This document shows positions 34,667 through 42,969 of a stretch of DNA of 64,000 bases, piece after piece. Both the position numbers and the translations under genes were made by a program. The notes under the pieces were generated by a model. It saw only the letters and a list, made by a program, of their open reading frames with translations, was not told the DNA's origin and did not search any database. The DNA comes from Desulfofarcimen acetoxidans DSM 771 (GTDB lineage: Bacteria > Bacillota > Desulfotomaculia > Desulfotomaculales > Desulfofarciminaceae), in assembly GCF_000024205.1 (NCBI RefSeq), contig NC_013216.1, positions 2,728,001-2,792,000 of the forward strand, given 5' to 3'. Each line of letters begins with the position of its first letter. Position 1 is the stretch's first letter.

Positions 34667-37600
34667 TCAATATCAGACCTTTATACTCACCGATAAAGCC
34701 AATCCCCTGTAAAGCTTTTTTATAGGGGCTTTCCAAAGCCGGTCGGCCGTTAATGGATTCCACGACTATACTTTTTAATGGATTAAACTCACGCGTTAAG
34801 AGAGTCTTGCAAAAGGCAAAATACTCGGGTAAAGACGCATCATCGGGTCCGGCTTTGATCAAAAGCTCTTTGCCGTTACGTTTGGCCACCAATTTTAACC
34901 GGGTGCCGTGAAATACGACAAAATTGGTTGCTAAACGGGTGGGAAGGTCTTCGTCCAAACCGGGAAGTTTAAGACCGCAGGGCGATGCCGGATCGGCAGC
35001 ATTCAGCCAGTAAATACTTTTCTCGTTTAATCCTTTGTGCAATAGTCGGTTTGCTTCCCGGGAGGCAAACTGTAAACCAATGATTTGTGCAAAAAAATGC
35101 CCGGCATAAATCTCCCCGGAAAACTCCATGAGACGCAGCGTACGAAAAATCCGCCGCCACTGCATCTCGGGCAATTCCTGCTGGATCAGTTCGCGAAAAA
35201 GCACGCCATAACGGGAAAAAAGCTGGCGGATCCTTTCTTTGACCAGTTCCTCCCGCTCAATAGGATCCTTCTCTTCACATTCCGACAAGGCATACCAGTT
35301 GCCCTGTAAAGGACGCGAAGCAGACCAGCGGCTGTATCCGGAACGGCGGCCAAAACCATGCTTGCCTTCCACCTGGAGGGGTGTAAATTTGGTTAGGAGG
35401 CCCCTGCGTAACACGGCAAAACTATCGTTGGCAATATTGCCTTGCCAAACATGACGCCACAACCGTTGAGTCAGATCATCACTCGGTAAACCCGTATGCC
35501 GGCTGAGGGTAAAGAAATCGTATTTGCCCAATGGATCCGGAAAAAGATCCCGCGCCTGTACTTTATCTTCTGGTCCCTGCCCCTCTTCAGCGGGAGGGAA
35601 CAACTCCAAATCTTCACGCAAGCAAAAAACCACCCGCTTATTGCCGCGGCCGAACCAAACCAGATCACTGGTTTGCATGAGGCTATCCATCCAAGAGGTA
35701 TAATAGGTCTCCAGACGGGCTGGCAGGATTGCTTCCTCCCAAAGCTGGGCCTGGCTAATCAAGCCAAACAATTGTTCCAGGCGTGCTTGTAAATCTTCCA
35801 TGTTCGTTCCTTTTTCCACAACCCCCTGGTAGGTCGCCAAAAACAAGGGCAATGCCGTTACCGGCAAGGGCTTGTCCTCCTGCCGGCGTGCACGCCTGGC
35901 CATCGCAAACAAGCGCTCCAAATTTTCCCGCTCACATACCTCTGCTTCGCCGGCTTCCTGCGTAAACACATCCGCCACAATACATTCCTCTTTCAACAGG
36001 ATGGCCAACACCGCCGCAGAAACATTAACCGGCAGGCCAAGGCACCGGCTGACAAAATCCCGGGGCACGGGACCGTAGTAGGATAACCACTGGCTTACGA
36101 AGAGGGCGGTGTCTGTAACATCGCCGCCAAATTCCCCGGGTTCCGCAGCCGTCTCCTGTTCAAATAGGGCAGCAACCTTGCTCAAGCCCGCCGACATCTG
36201 ACTAACTGCCTGAGGGATTAAGGGGTGCAGGACAAGGTCGGAAAAGACGGCACCCAGGCAGGCAACTATCCTGGGCAGGATCTCCAGGGCACACAAGCCC
36301 GGCTGTTCCGCCCCCGGCAGATGAAGCCAGGCCAATTTGTCCCCCAGAGTGCGCTTGATCTTTTCTAAGGTTAACTTGTGATCGGCTGACTGGAGATCCC
36401 GTTCCATGGCGGCAAAGAGGGATGCCGCTTCATCGGCGGGAATAAAAAGGCGTTCTTTGATCCAGAGCAATAATTCCTCTCCGTCAGTGGGCGCATACCC
36501 CGGGGCGGTCCGCTTGAGTTTGCCGTTCAATTGCCGGACTAGGGCCTCCGGGATTTCGGGCCGTAAATGAGGTGAATACACCAGTTCTTTCAACAGCTCC
36601 CCGCTTAAACCCGACTGCCGATCAGAAAAAGGGGTATCGTCTTCATACATGTATTTATTGGTCTGGCGCCAGATCACATCAGACGCGAAGGGAGACGGTT
36701 GATGAGTAACCGTTTCACTTATTTTGATCCGGCCATCATTTATTTCATCCAACAGTTGCTTAACCATGTCTAAATCGAATTCGTCCTTCAGGCAGGTGCG
36801 CCAGGTCTCAATCATGATCGGAAAATCGGCATATGAGGAGACTGCTGCCTGCAATTTTTTGGCTCTGAGGCGGTTGAGCCATAAAGGCATGCGCTTTTTG
36901 AAATTGACTCTGGGCAGCAGCAAGGCAGTACCTGCGTTTTCCCGAAATTTAGCTCCAAAGAAACCCGAACTCTCCAGTTTGCCCCGCAAGAAATCCTCTA
37001 AATTTTGAGGTGAGACCAGGGAGAAAAGCTCTTGCAGCGCAAAACTGTGGGGCAGCATTAACATGATGCTATTGTTGCTGACATAAATCTCCAGGGGATA
37101 GCCGAACTTTTGCTCCCAGGCGGCAGCCAAACCCATGGCAAAAGGCCGGTTGACTTTGCCGCCCCAGAGGGTATGTACAATAACCTGTTTGCTGTCCGCC
37201 GTGTTCAGGGGGTCGGCAAAGTGTTCAATTAAAATATGATGACGATGGGGTAAGGGTTGGCCCGCAGCTTCTTTTTGCCGTTTGAGAAATTCAATAAGCC
37301 GTTCAACCGCATACACGGACCAAGTGTTTGGGGTCACCAGCTGATGCGCGAAGGAGTCTGTTTTCAGGTTTTGCTCCGCCTCTTCCAAAAAGAGGCCTAT
37401 TTTTTCGGAATAAAAGAAATCCCGGTTTTGCTCTTCCGCCCGCCAGAAGGGTATGATGTTGATTGTCTGAGCACCGGGAATCACTTCCACATCATTATGA
37501 GTAATGCACATAATCTTCCAGACCTGTGTACCAAGCATGAAGGTTTCGCCCACACTCCGCTCCCAGACAAACTCCTCGTCCAGCTCACCGATCTTAGCCT

Positions 37601-39161
37601 TGGTATCCAGCAGGCGGAGATCATAGTAACCCCGGTCCGGGATGGTGCCGCCTCCCAAGTAAACCAGGCGGGCCACCCCGTCACGGGCTTTGATTGTACG
37701 GTCAAGCTTATCCCAAATAATACGCGGTTTCAATTCGCGCAGGCGGGTATCCGCATAACGGCCCGCAAGCATTTCCAGCAACAGGTCATAACTCTTCCGG
37801 GACAGATTGCGATAAGGATAACTGGTCTTGAGGAAAGCATAAAGCTCATCCGCATCCCAGGTTTCAACGGCGGTCATGGATAAAAGCACTTGTGCCAGCA
37901 CATCCAGGGGTGCTTCAATAGGTGTGATTAGCTCAATCTCGACCGCGGGCAAGCTGCGTGAAACCACCGCGGCTTCCACAAAATCGCGCCCGCAAATGGG
38001 AAACAAAATTCCCCGGCTCACCTGGCCCACACTGTGTCCGGCCCGGCCGATCCTTTGGATGGCGGCAGTCAGCGAGGGCGGGGTTTGCACCAAAATTACC
38101 GTATCCAGTTTACCGATATCGATTCCCAATTCGAGGGAATTAGTGGCTACGATCCCTTTCAGTTCACCGTTTTTGAGTTTTTGTTCCACCGTTAGGCGGA
38201 GCTCTTTGGCCAGTGAACCATGGTGGGAATAGACCAGAGACTCACCAGCAGCATCATTGATATATCGGCTCAGTTTTTCTACGGCCCGGCGGTTGTTGCA
38301 AAACACCAGTGTGGCGATGTTTTCTTTAATCACCTTTGTCAAGACGGCAGCCAGAGCCTGCCAGAGGGCGTCCTGCTCTACCTCCTCCGCCCCGCCATTG
38401 TTCCGTTCAATAGCGTCAACGATTAAATTATAGTGTTTTTTTGCCGCAGATCTCAAGATAACCAGCGGCCGCTTTTGATACCGGCAATCCTCGCCGTCCC
38501 GACATGCTTTAAAACCGCCAACAAATTCGGCGACCGGTTCCAGAGGGCGAACCGTGGCAGATAGGGCGATCCTTTGGAATTCCCCCGCCAAAAGAACAAG
38601 CCGGTCCACTGCCGTGATCAGGTGGGTGCCCCGTTTGTTATCCAGAACTGCGTGGATCTCATCCAAAATAACCGTTTCCACTCCGCTTAAAATCAGGCGG
38701 TTGTTTTTGGAACTAAGCAGCAGATTGAGACTCTCAGGCGTGGTGATCAGGATCTCAGGCGGTTTGCGCAGCATCTGCCGTCGTTCGTTTTGAGGGGTAT
38801 CACCGCTGCGGGTGAGTACTTGAATAGGGGGAAACAGCTCACCGGCTTCTGCAAAATACGCCCGCAGCTCCTGAAGGGGCTGCAACAGGTTGCGCTGCAC
38901 ATCGTTGTTGAGGGCCTTCAGGGGCGAAACATACAAAACCCGTACCCGGCCAAGCGGCCAATCCCCGGTAATCAGCTTTTGCAGTGCCCAGAGAAAGGCG
39001 GTCAAGGTTTTGCCGCTGCCCGTGGGAGCTGTGATCAGGACGTGCTCGCCTTTGGTAATGCGAGGCCAGGCTTGGATCTGAATATCGGTAGGCTCGCCTA
39101 CCTTTTCGGCAAACCATTTGCGGATAAGTGGATGAAACAGAGAAAAAACCGAGTGTTTCAT
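34653..39161 (-). CDS. lhr: Lhr-type ATP-dependent helicase
   Basis: 1502 residues, about the length of E. coli Lhr. Helicase core with Walker A APTGSGKT (45-52), DEIH (167-170), the SATVRPL motif and the C-terminal RecA lobe (ATNSLELGIDIGKLD, IQRIGRAGHS). The Lhr winged-helix/beta-barrel region and the large Lhr C-terminal domain follow. Start ATG behind GGGGAG. By eye the gene is much richer in G+C than its neighbours, hinting at horizontal acquisition. The 3' end adjoins an IS fragment, so its last few residues may not be original. A role in DNA repair is inferred from the family. Confidence 0.92.
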   Translation of the reverse strand: MKHSVFSLFHPLIRKWFAEKVGEPTDIQIQAWPRITKGEHVLITAPTGSGKTLTAFLWALQKLITGDWPLGRVRVLYVSPLKALNNDVQRNLLQPLQELRAYFAEAGELFPPIQVLTRSGDTPQNERRQMLRKPPEILITTPESLNLLLSSKNNRLILSGVETVILDEIHAVLDNKRGTHLITAVDRLVLLAGEFQRIALSATVRPLEPVAEFVGGFKACRDGEDCRYQKRPLVILRSAAKKHYNLIVDAIERNNGGAEEVEQDALWQALAAVLTKVIKENIATLVFCNNRRAVEKLSRYINDAAGESLVYSHHGSLAKELRLTVEQKLKNGELKGIVATNSLELGIDIGKLDTVILVQTPPSLTAAIQRIGRAGHSVGQVSRGILFPICGRDFVEAAVVSRSLPAVEIELITPIEAPLDVLAQVLLSMTAVETWDADELYAFLKTSYPYRNLSRKSYDLLLEMLAGRYADTRLRELKPRIIWDKLDRTIKARDGVARLVYLGGGTIPDRGYYDLRLLDTKAKIGELDEEFVWERSVGETFMLGTQVWKIMCITHNDVEVIPGAQTINIIPFWRAEEQNRDFFYSEKIGLFLEEAEQNLKTDSFAHQLVTPNTWSVYAVERLIEFLKRQKEAAGQPLPHRHHILIEHFADPLNTADSKQVIVHTLWGGKVNRPFAMGLAAAWEQKFGYPLEIYVSNNSIMLMLPHSFALQELFSLVSPQNLEDFLRGKLESSGFFGAKFRENAGTALLLPRVNFKKRMPLWLNRLRAKKLQAAVSSYADFPIMIETWRTCLKDEFDLDMVKQLLDEINDGRIKISETVTHQPSPFASDVIWRQTNKYMYEDDTPFSDRQSGLSGELLKELVYSPHLRPEIPEALVRQLNGKLKRTAPGYAPTDGEELLLWIKERLFIPADEAASLFAAMERDLQSADHKLTLEKIKRTLGDKLAWLHLPGAEQPGLCALEILPRIVACLGAVFSDLVLHPLIPQAVSQMSAGLSKVAALFEQETAAEPGEFGGDVTDTALFVSQWLSYYGPVPRDFVSRCLGLPVNVSAAVLAILLKEECIVADVFTQEAGEAEVCERENLERLFAMARRARRQEDKPLPVTALPLFLATYQGVVEKGTNMEDLQARLEQLFGLISQAQLWEEAILPARLETYYTSWMDSLMQTSDLVWFGRGNKRVVFCLREDLELFPPAEEGQGPEDKVQARDLFPDPLGKYDFFTLSRHTGLPSDDLTQRLWRHVWQGNIANDSFAVLRRGLLTKFTPLQVEGKHGFGRRSGYSRWSASRPLQGNWYALSECEEKDPIEREELVKERIRQLFSRYGVLFRELIQQELPEMQWRRIFRTLRLMEFSGEIYAGHFFAQIIGLQFASREANRLLHKGLNEKSIYWLNAADPASPCGLKLPGLDEDLPTRLATNFVVFHGTRLKLVAKRNGKELLIKAGPDDASLPEYFAFCKTLLTREFNPLKSIVVESINGRPALESPYKKALQGIGFIGEYKGLILRRQY

Positions 39162-39262
39162 TAGAATCTCCCCTCAAAGTATACGGTGTAAGTTATAGCG
39201 AATCAGTGAACTTTCTTTGCATCGGTGATGAATGCCGGTATCATTTATGGAAGTCCGGGTGC

Positions 39263-39378
39263 GTATTAGTTTGCAGGGGGGGGAATAAGCCGAACTTCCG
39301 TACCTTGTCCGGGAGAACTGTCGATGATCATCTGCCCCCGGTGCAGTTTAACAATTTCATCACAAATAGACAAACCAT
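39263..39378 (-). pseudogene. Duplicated 3' end of a histidine kinase gene
   Basis: About 115 bases are nearly identical to the last part of the kinase gene at 50641 onward (50653-50766), including the blocks GAATAAGCCGAACTTCCGT and GCAGTTTAACAATTTCATCA. It codes the final G-box region of the kinase only and then breaks off next to the stop of the M56-amidase gene. A relic of duplication, not a gene. Confidence 0.85.
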
Positions 39379-39394
39379 AGAATTTTCAATTCCC

Positions 39395-41083
39395 TCACTT
39401 ATCCGTTGCGTCCATTTCATTTAGCACTTCTATTATTCCATCATATATCGCTTGCGCTGTTTTGACTCTGAATTCTCTTGTCATAAGCTTTTCTCGGTCT
39501 GATTTGTTGGTGATATAAGCTACTTGGGTTAAAACTGCAGGCATGTTCACCTGTTCCAGTATCTTAAATCTGGCATTACTTATTCCCAGGTCTATTGTAC
39601 CAAGTTTTTCCACCAGATTCGATTGGATAATTTGCGCTGCTTTTTCTCCGGTAATCCCATAACCGGCTTCATTACCAGAGTAATAATATTGAGTTTTGGT
39701 TCCATTTATTGCACTATCAGGATGCATATCATTATGAATACTGACTAACAAGGCGGCTTTACAGCTATTTGCAAACTCCACCCGCTTTTCCAGTTCCACT
39801 GTTCTGTCATCCTGACGGGTCATCACAACCTTTATGCCTGATTTTTTCAACAAATCAGATAGCAGAAGCGATATTTCCAGATTAAAATCCTTTTCTTTAA
39901 TCTCTATTGATTCAGGATCAGAAGTGTCAAAGGGATATGTACCTCCCCAATCATTTCCGCCATGACCGGGATCAATAACTACCATCATATCCTTTATATT
40001 TTCATTAAACATGCTGTTTCCATCACCTTTAAGAGTACTGCCATTTGCAATGGTAAAAGCTAGAGCTCCGATAATGATAAAGCTCAGGATAGCAAGGGCC
40101 GACAGTTTGTAGGAGCCTTTCCTAAACATTTTTATCATGGTGATTCTCCTCTCCATCTGCTTATTAGTTTCATTAAAACCAGCCAGGATTGATGGTGTGG
40201 AACGATTAGAGAATATACCGGCCAGTTTAAGAAGTGTATTTCCGTAAGGGATTACTGCGGACTCGCCCAATGTTTCCATTACATAAGCATCCGTAGCAAT
40301 CTCCCTGTCATATCTCATCTCCCTAATTGCCAGCCATACGAGAGGATTAAACCAGTGCAGTATGGCGGCCATTGCTGCGCACGAATTGTAGATGAGATCC
40401 TTTCTCTTATAATGAGCCAGTTCATGTAGCAGTACGTGTTCCAACTGATGATGATGTATTTGGCTGCAAATATCTTTGGGCAAATAGATACTTGGACTAA
40501 ATATACCGGCTATACAGGGACCACGAAAATATGAATCCAAATAAAGGGGAATATCCTTTTTGAGCCCTAATCTTACACAACATTGTTGCATTAGTTCAGT
40601 AATCTGAGGGTTATAATCTCTTTCAAATTCTTTACTCCGTCGTTTAAATTTTATGAGCATAATCGAAGCGAACAAGGCTATAGACGTAACCCCGGTAAGC
40701 CAAACTATACTGAGAAGGCCCAGGTTCCAGAGGGAATAATCTCTAGTTTTCTCTTTGTCGTAGTATTCTCCATCTAATTCTTGAAACTCATTGCTATTCA
40801 AATTTCCTGTTCTGAAGTAATCATCTGCTTGATTACTCATATACTCATGGGAATAATTAAATAATGGGTATATTTCGGGAAGAATACTGGTTAAACTATA
40901 TGGGCTTTCAATTTCGAAAGGCACCATAAGTCTGAGTAAAACGAGAAGCCACATCACATGATATACTCTGCCGGACAGGTAACTAGGTAAACACTTCTTG
41001 ACAATCAATAACAGTACGATTATGATGCTAGAAATCAATGAAGAATATAAAATATGAGAAAATATAATACTAAGCATCTCCAT
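39395..41083 (-). CDS. BlaR1-like M56 peptidase fused to an extracellular amidase-3 domain
   Basis: 562 residues. Membrane helices at about 10-28, 42-55, 122-146 and 326-346; between the last two is an M56 zinc protease with HELAH (220-224) and downstream glutamates in REMRYDREIATDAYVM. After the last helix comes an N-acetylmuramoyl-L-alanine amidase (amidase_3) domain, 366-560: zinc ligands His374 (DPGHGG), Glu397 (KEKD) and His450 (VSIHND) are kept. The catalytic Glu of the usual VEVGF motif is Gln520 here (TQVAYITN). So it is likely a cell-wall-ligand sensor built like BlaR1, with a weak or dead amidase as sensor. It follows the BlaI repressor gene in one operon. Confidence 0.85.
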   Translation of the reverse strand: MEMLSIIFSHILYSSLISSIIIVLLLIVKKCLPSYLSGRVYHVMWLLVLLRLMVPFEIESPYSLTSILPEIYPLFNYSHEYMSNQADDYFRTGNLNSNEFQELDGEYYDKEKTRDYSLWNLGLLSIVWLTGVTSIALFASIMLIKFKRRSKEFERDYNPQITELMQQCCVRLGLKKDIPLYLDSYFRGPCIAGIFSPSIYLPKDICSQIHHHQLEHVLLHELAHYKRKDLIYNSCAAMAAILHWFNPLVWLAIREMRYDREIATDAYVMETLGESAVIPYGNTLLKLAGIFSNRSTPSILAGFNETNKQMERRITMIKMFRKGSYKLSALAILSFIIIGALAFTIANGSTLKGDGNSMFNENIKDMMVVIDPGHGGNDWGGTYPFDTSDPESIEIKEKDFNLEISLLLSDLLKKSGIKVVMTRQDDRTVELEKRVEFANSCKAALLVSIHNDMHPDSAINGTKTQYYYSGNEAGYGITGEKAAQIIQSNLVEKLGTIDLGISNARFKILEQVNMPAVLTQVAYITNKSDREKLMTREFRVKTAQAIYDGIIEVLNEMDATDK

Positions 41084-41130
41084 TTATGGATATCCCCCCA
41101 GATTCTTGAACTTGTCTGGAGCACAAACGA

Positions 41131-41505
41131 CTATTTACGTTTCTTGCCTTCTAATAGGTTTTTAAGCTTGGCAATTTCCTCCTCGGACAAAGCCTTTTCC
41201 TCAATAAAGTTGGCAAAAAACATTGCTGCCGCGCCGTCGTACACCCTTTCAATAAAATTTTTACTTTCAGCCAACACGCATTCTTTCTCAGATATGGTTG
41301 GATAGTATACATAGCTGCGACTGGTTTTTTCATATCCTATTGCGCCTTTTTTCAGAAGTCTGTTGATAAATGTTTTTATAGTTTGGGGCGACCAGTCTTT
41401 TTTTTCAGACAGAGAGGCAATTATTTCTTCAGATGTCAGTGGGCTGCTCTTCCATATGACTTTCATGACTTCCCATTCTGAGTCAGATATCTTGGGGATA
41501 CTCAA
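41131..41505 (-). CDS. blaI: BlaI/MecI-family transcriptional repressor
   Basis: 124 residues from TTG at 41505, 7 bases after GGAGGG. N-terminal winged helix (ISDSEWEVMKVIWK, WSPQTIKTFINRLLKKGAIGYEK) and C-terminal dimerisation part with VLAESKNFIERVYDGAAAMFFANFIEE. Repressors of this family are cleaved after the partner M56 sensor is activated. The partner gene follows directly. Two TACA-NN-TGTA operators lie just upstream. Confidence 0.93.
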   Translation of the reverse strand: MSIPKISDSEWEVMKVIWKSSPLTSEEIIASLSEKKDWSPQTIKTFINRLLKKGAIGYEKTSRSYVYYPTISEKECVLAESKNFIERVYDGAAAMFFANFIEEKALSEEEIAKLKNLLEGKKRK

Positions 41506-41531
41506 GACGCTTCCCTCCAATGTCTATTGAT

Positions 41532-41582
41532 TACACATGTAAACTCTTACTACAGTTTACATGTGTAATCGTAAAAAGTCAA
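41532..41582 (-). promoter_or_regulatory. Promoter with two BlaI-type operators
   Basis: Minus strand: -35 TTGACT (41582-41577), 17-base gap, -10 TAAACT (41559-41554). Operators TACATGTGTA (41558-41567, over the -10 region and spacer) and TACACATGTA (41532-41541, just downstream of the start) form one long inverted repeat with centres 26 bases apart. TACA-NN-TGTA is the known BlaI/MecI half-site arrangement, so this operon should repress itself. Confidence 0.8.
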
Positions 41583-41760
41583 GCTTTATTATGGATCTTT
41601 CCCGTGGTATTGGCCATGACTCATAATGGTATGAATGAAAAATCAAAGGAAGCTGTGGCTAAAAATCTAATGAACGAACAGTTTTGACAAATTAAAACGT
41701 TACTATTCAGCAGAGTTTTGTACTTCTTTTTCTTGCACTGCCCGCCTTTGATCCCCTCGT
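41583..41760. other. Gap with a small relic and a transposon-end 12-mer
   Basis: Holds no convincing gene. A short plus-strand frame (about 41619-41688) is protein-like but lacks a ribosome-binding site. ACTATTCAGCAG occurs at 41702-41713 on the plus strand, matching the start of the relic at 42460. Confidence 0.35.
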
Positions 41761-42258
41761 TTAGTCTGCTAATTTGTATGACGGCGGATAATGTACCCAA
41801 CCCTTTGTCTTGCCGAATTTTACTAAGATATCGTATGCTTCTAACTCTGCAGAAAGAAAATCCGCAAATAATTTGCGTAGGGAGTCGTTGAGACATATGC
41901 TTATTGATTTTACATGAACTGAGAGAGCAGTTTGGCTAATGTCAAAGATTAGGCGAAAAATGTTTTCGTCTGTCAGCGTCATGGGTTCTGCCGGCTCTCT
42001 TAATGCTTTGCGGGGAGGTTGAGGAAAAGTTACCCTATAATTTTCCATTGCATCTTCTAACTTTGCAATGTTATCCTTTGTTAATTTTATACCTTGCTCC
42101 AGCACAAGTTTAAAATCGCCATCTTTAACGTAGTTCAAAAGCGCTTCGGTGACTTCCTGGACATCGTACCATGCTTGTAATTGTGTCCAAAGAGCATAAG
42201 ATTCGCCAACGTGTATGCTAGAATCAGCTTTTCCCGCGGAAAAGATTTTATCCAACAT
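41761..42258 (-). CDS. DUF3231 family protein
   Basis: 165 residues, all-helical, with the start FSAGKADSSIHVGESYALW, a middle LVLEQGIKLTKDNIAKLEDAM, and the C-terminal GWVHYPPSYK ending typical of DUF3231. Family members are common in sporeformers and resemble CotF-like coat proteins and ferritin-like helical bundles; full-length ones often hold two such repeats, here just one. ATG follows AAGGGGG. The role is unknown, perhaps spore-coat related. Confidence 0.75.
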   Translation of the reverse strand: MLDKIFSAGKADSSIHVGESYALWTQLQAWYDVQEVTEALLNYVKDGDFKLVLEQGIKLTKDNIAKLEDAMENYRVTFPQPPRKALREPAEPMTLTDENIFRLIFDISQTALSVHVKSISICLNDSLRKLFADFLSAELEAYDILVKFGKTKGWVHYPPSYKLAD

Positions 42259-42348
42259 TTCATGACCCCCTTAAAGTCGATTTTTAGATATCATATCCAA
42301 AATATAGGGTGTCAAGCATAGTAATAGCTGGATAAAAGTTGCGTCATA

Positions 42349-42419
42349 ACCTCATAGATTTTCCGATTATCATCATTGAAAAATCCGTGAGGTTTAATCT
42401 ATTGATAGGAGGTTTTGCT
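42349..42419 (+). promoter_or_regulatory. Leader hairpin before a truncated gene start
   Basis: AACCTCA/TGAGGTTT and GATTTTC/GAAAAATC arms (about 42348-42395) form an interrupted long hairpin. Then comes AGGAGG and ATG at 42420. It looks like the preserved leader of a gene whose body is gone. Confidence 0.4.
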
Positions 42420-42560
42420 ATGAGCAAAGTTGAGAAAGTGATATCATCTTTTAACGGTAACTATTCAGCAGGGAGTAGGGTGTGCTATGGTTGTTATCCC
42501 GGCGTAGTGACTGAGCGCAGGCTAACGGCTCTTAGACAGACTGTGGGTAACCGAACTTAG
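42420..42560 (+). pseudogene. Start of a lost gene joined to a transposon relic
   Basis: ATG at 42420 has an excellent ribosome-binding site (AGGAGG, 7 bases) and codes MSKVEKVISSFNGN. From codon 14 it runs into the relic beginning ACTATTCAGCAG at 42460, which supplies the rest of a 46-codon frame. The original product cannot be recognised. Confidence 0.45.
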
Positions 42561-42575
42561 TGTCCCGGTAGCGCA
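42460..42575 (+). mobile_element. Relic of an IS200/IS605-like element end, copy A
   Basis: About 115 bases match, in inverted orientation, the block 50530-50638: shared segments include CTATTCA at the edge, GGGTGTG and TATGGTT, GCGCAGG, and TTAGACAGACTGTGG followed by ACCGAACT. No transposase gene remains. The matching copy ends in a large hairpin like that of IS200/IS605 right ends, where TnpB guide RNA scaffolds lie. Confidence 0.5.
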
Positions 42576-42674
42576 CCCTGACACAATCTAAGATAACGCA
42601 CTTAAATATCTTGGAATTTACATTTGCGGATACATTTCTTTTATGTATGGGAAGAAAACAATGACGAATGCACC

Positions 42675-42714
42675 AGCAGAACGCCAGCCACAAAATCGTG
42701 ACTGGCGTTCTGCT
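42675..42714. terminator. Strong hairpin terminator downstream of hsdM
   Basis: A 17-bp stem (AGCAGAACGCCAGCCAC with GTGACTGGCGTTCTGCT, one wobble) and a 6-base loop are followed by TTTCCTT on the plus strand. It lies ~255 bases past the hsdM stop. In 42715-42969 I see a second, weaker inverted repeat (GTTACCCC/GGGGTAAC, about 42736-42777) and a short minus-strand frame with no support. Confidence 0.65.
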
Positions 42715-42969
42715 TTCCTTGTTACCCCGTACCGGTTACCCCCTCGGTTCAGTAATTGTACCTATGGGGGGTAACACTTTATTTATCTGGGGTTACAGGC
42801 TTTTTCTTCCCTATTCCCAGTCTATCACTCGGAGCGCAATCTAAACGATTTTGTTTAGATAATATAGCTCGTGGTATTCTAATTGTCTTTATTATCCATA
42901 GCGCAAGCGCTATCCAATTTTTTGTTGCCAGATTGTTGCCAGCATAATAAGCTTTCTGCATCTTCTGAT

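Noticed and set aside
37257-37883. Long plus-strand frame (208 codons) opposite the lhr helicase gene
   Set aside because: It mirrors the codon pattern of the G+C-rich lhr gene and has no site or family resemblance.
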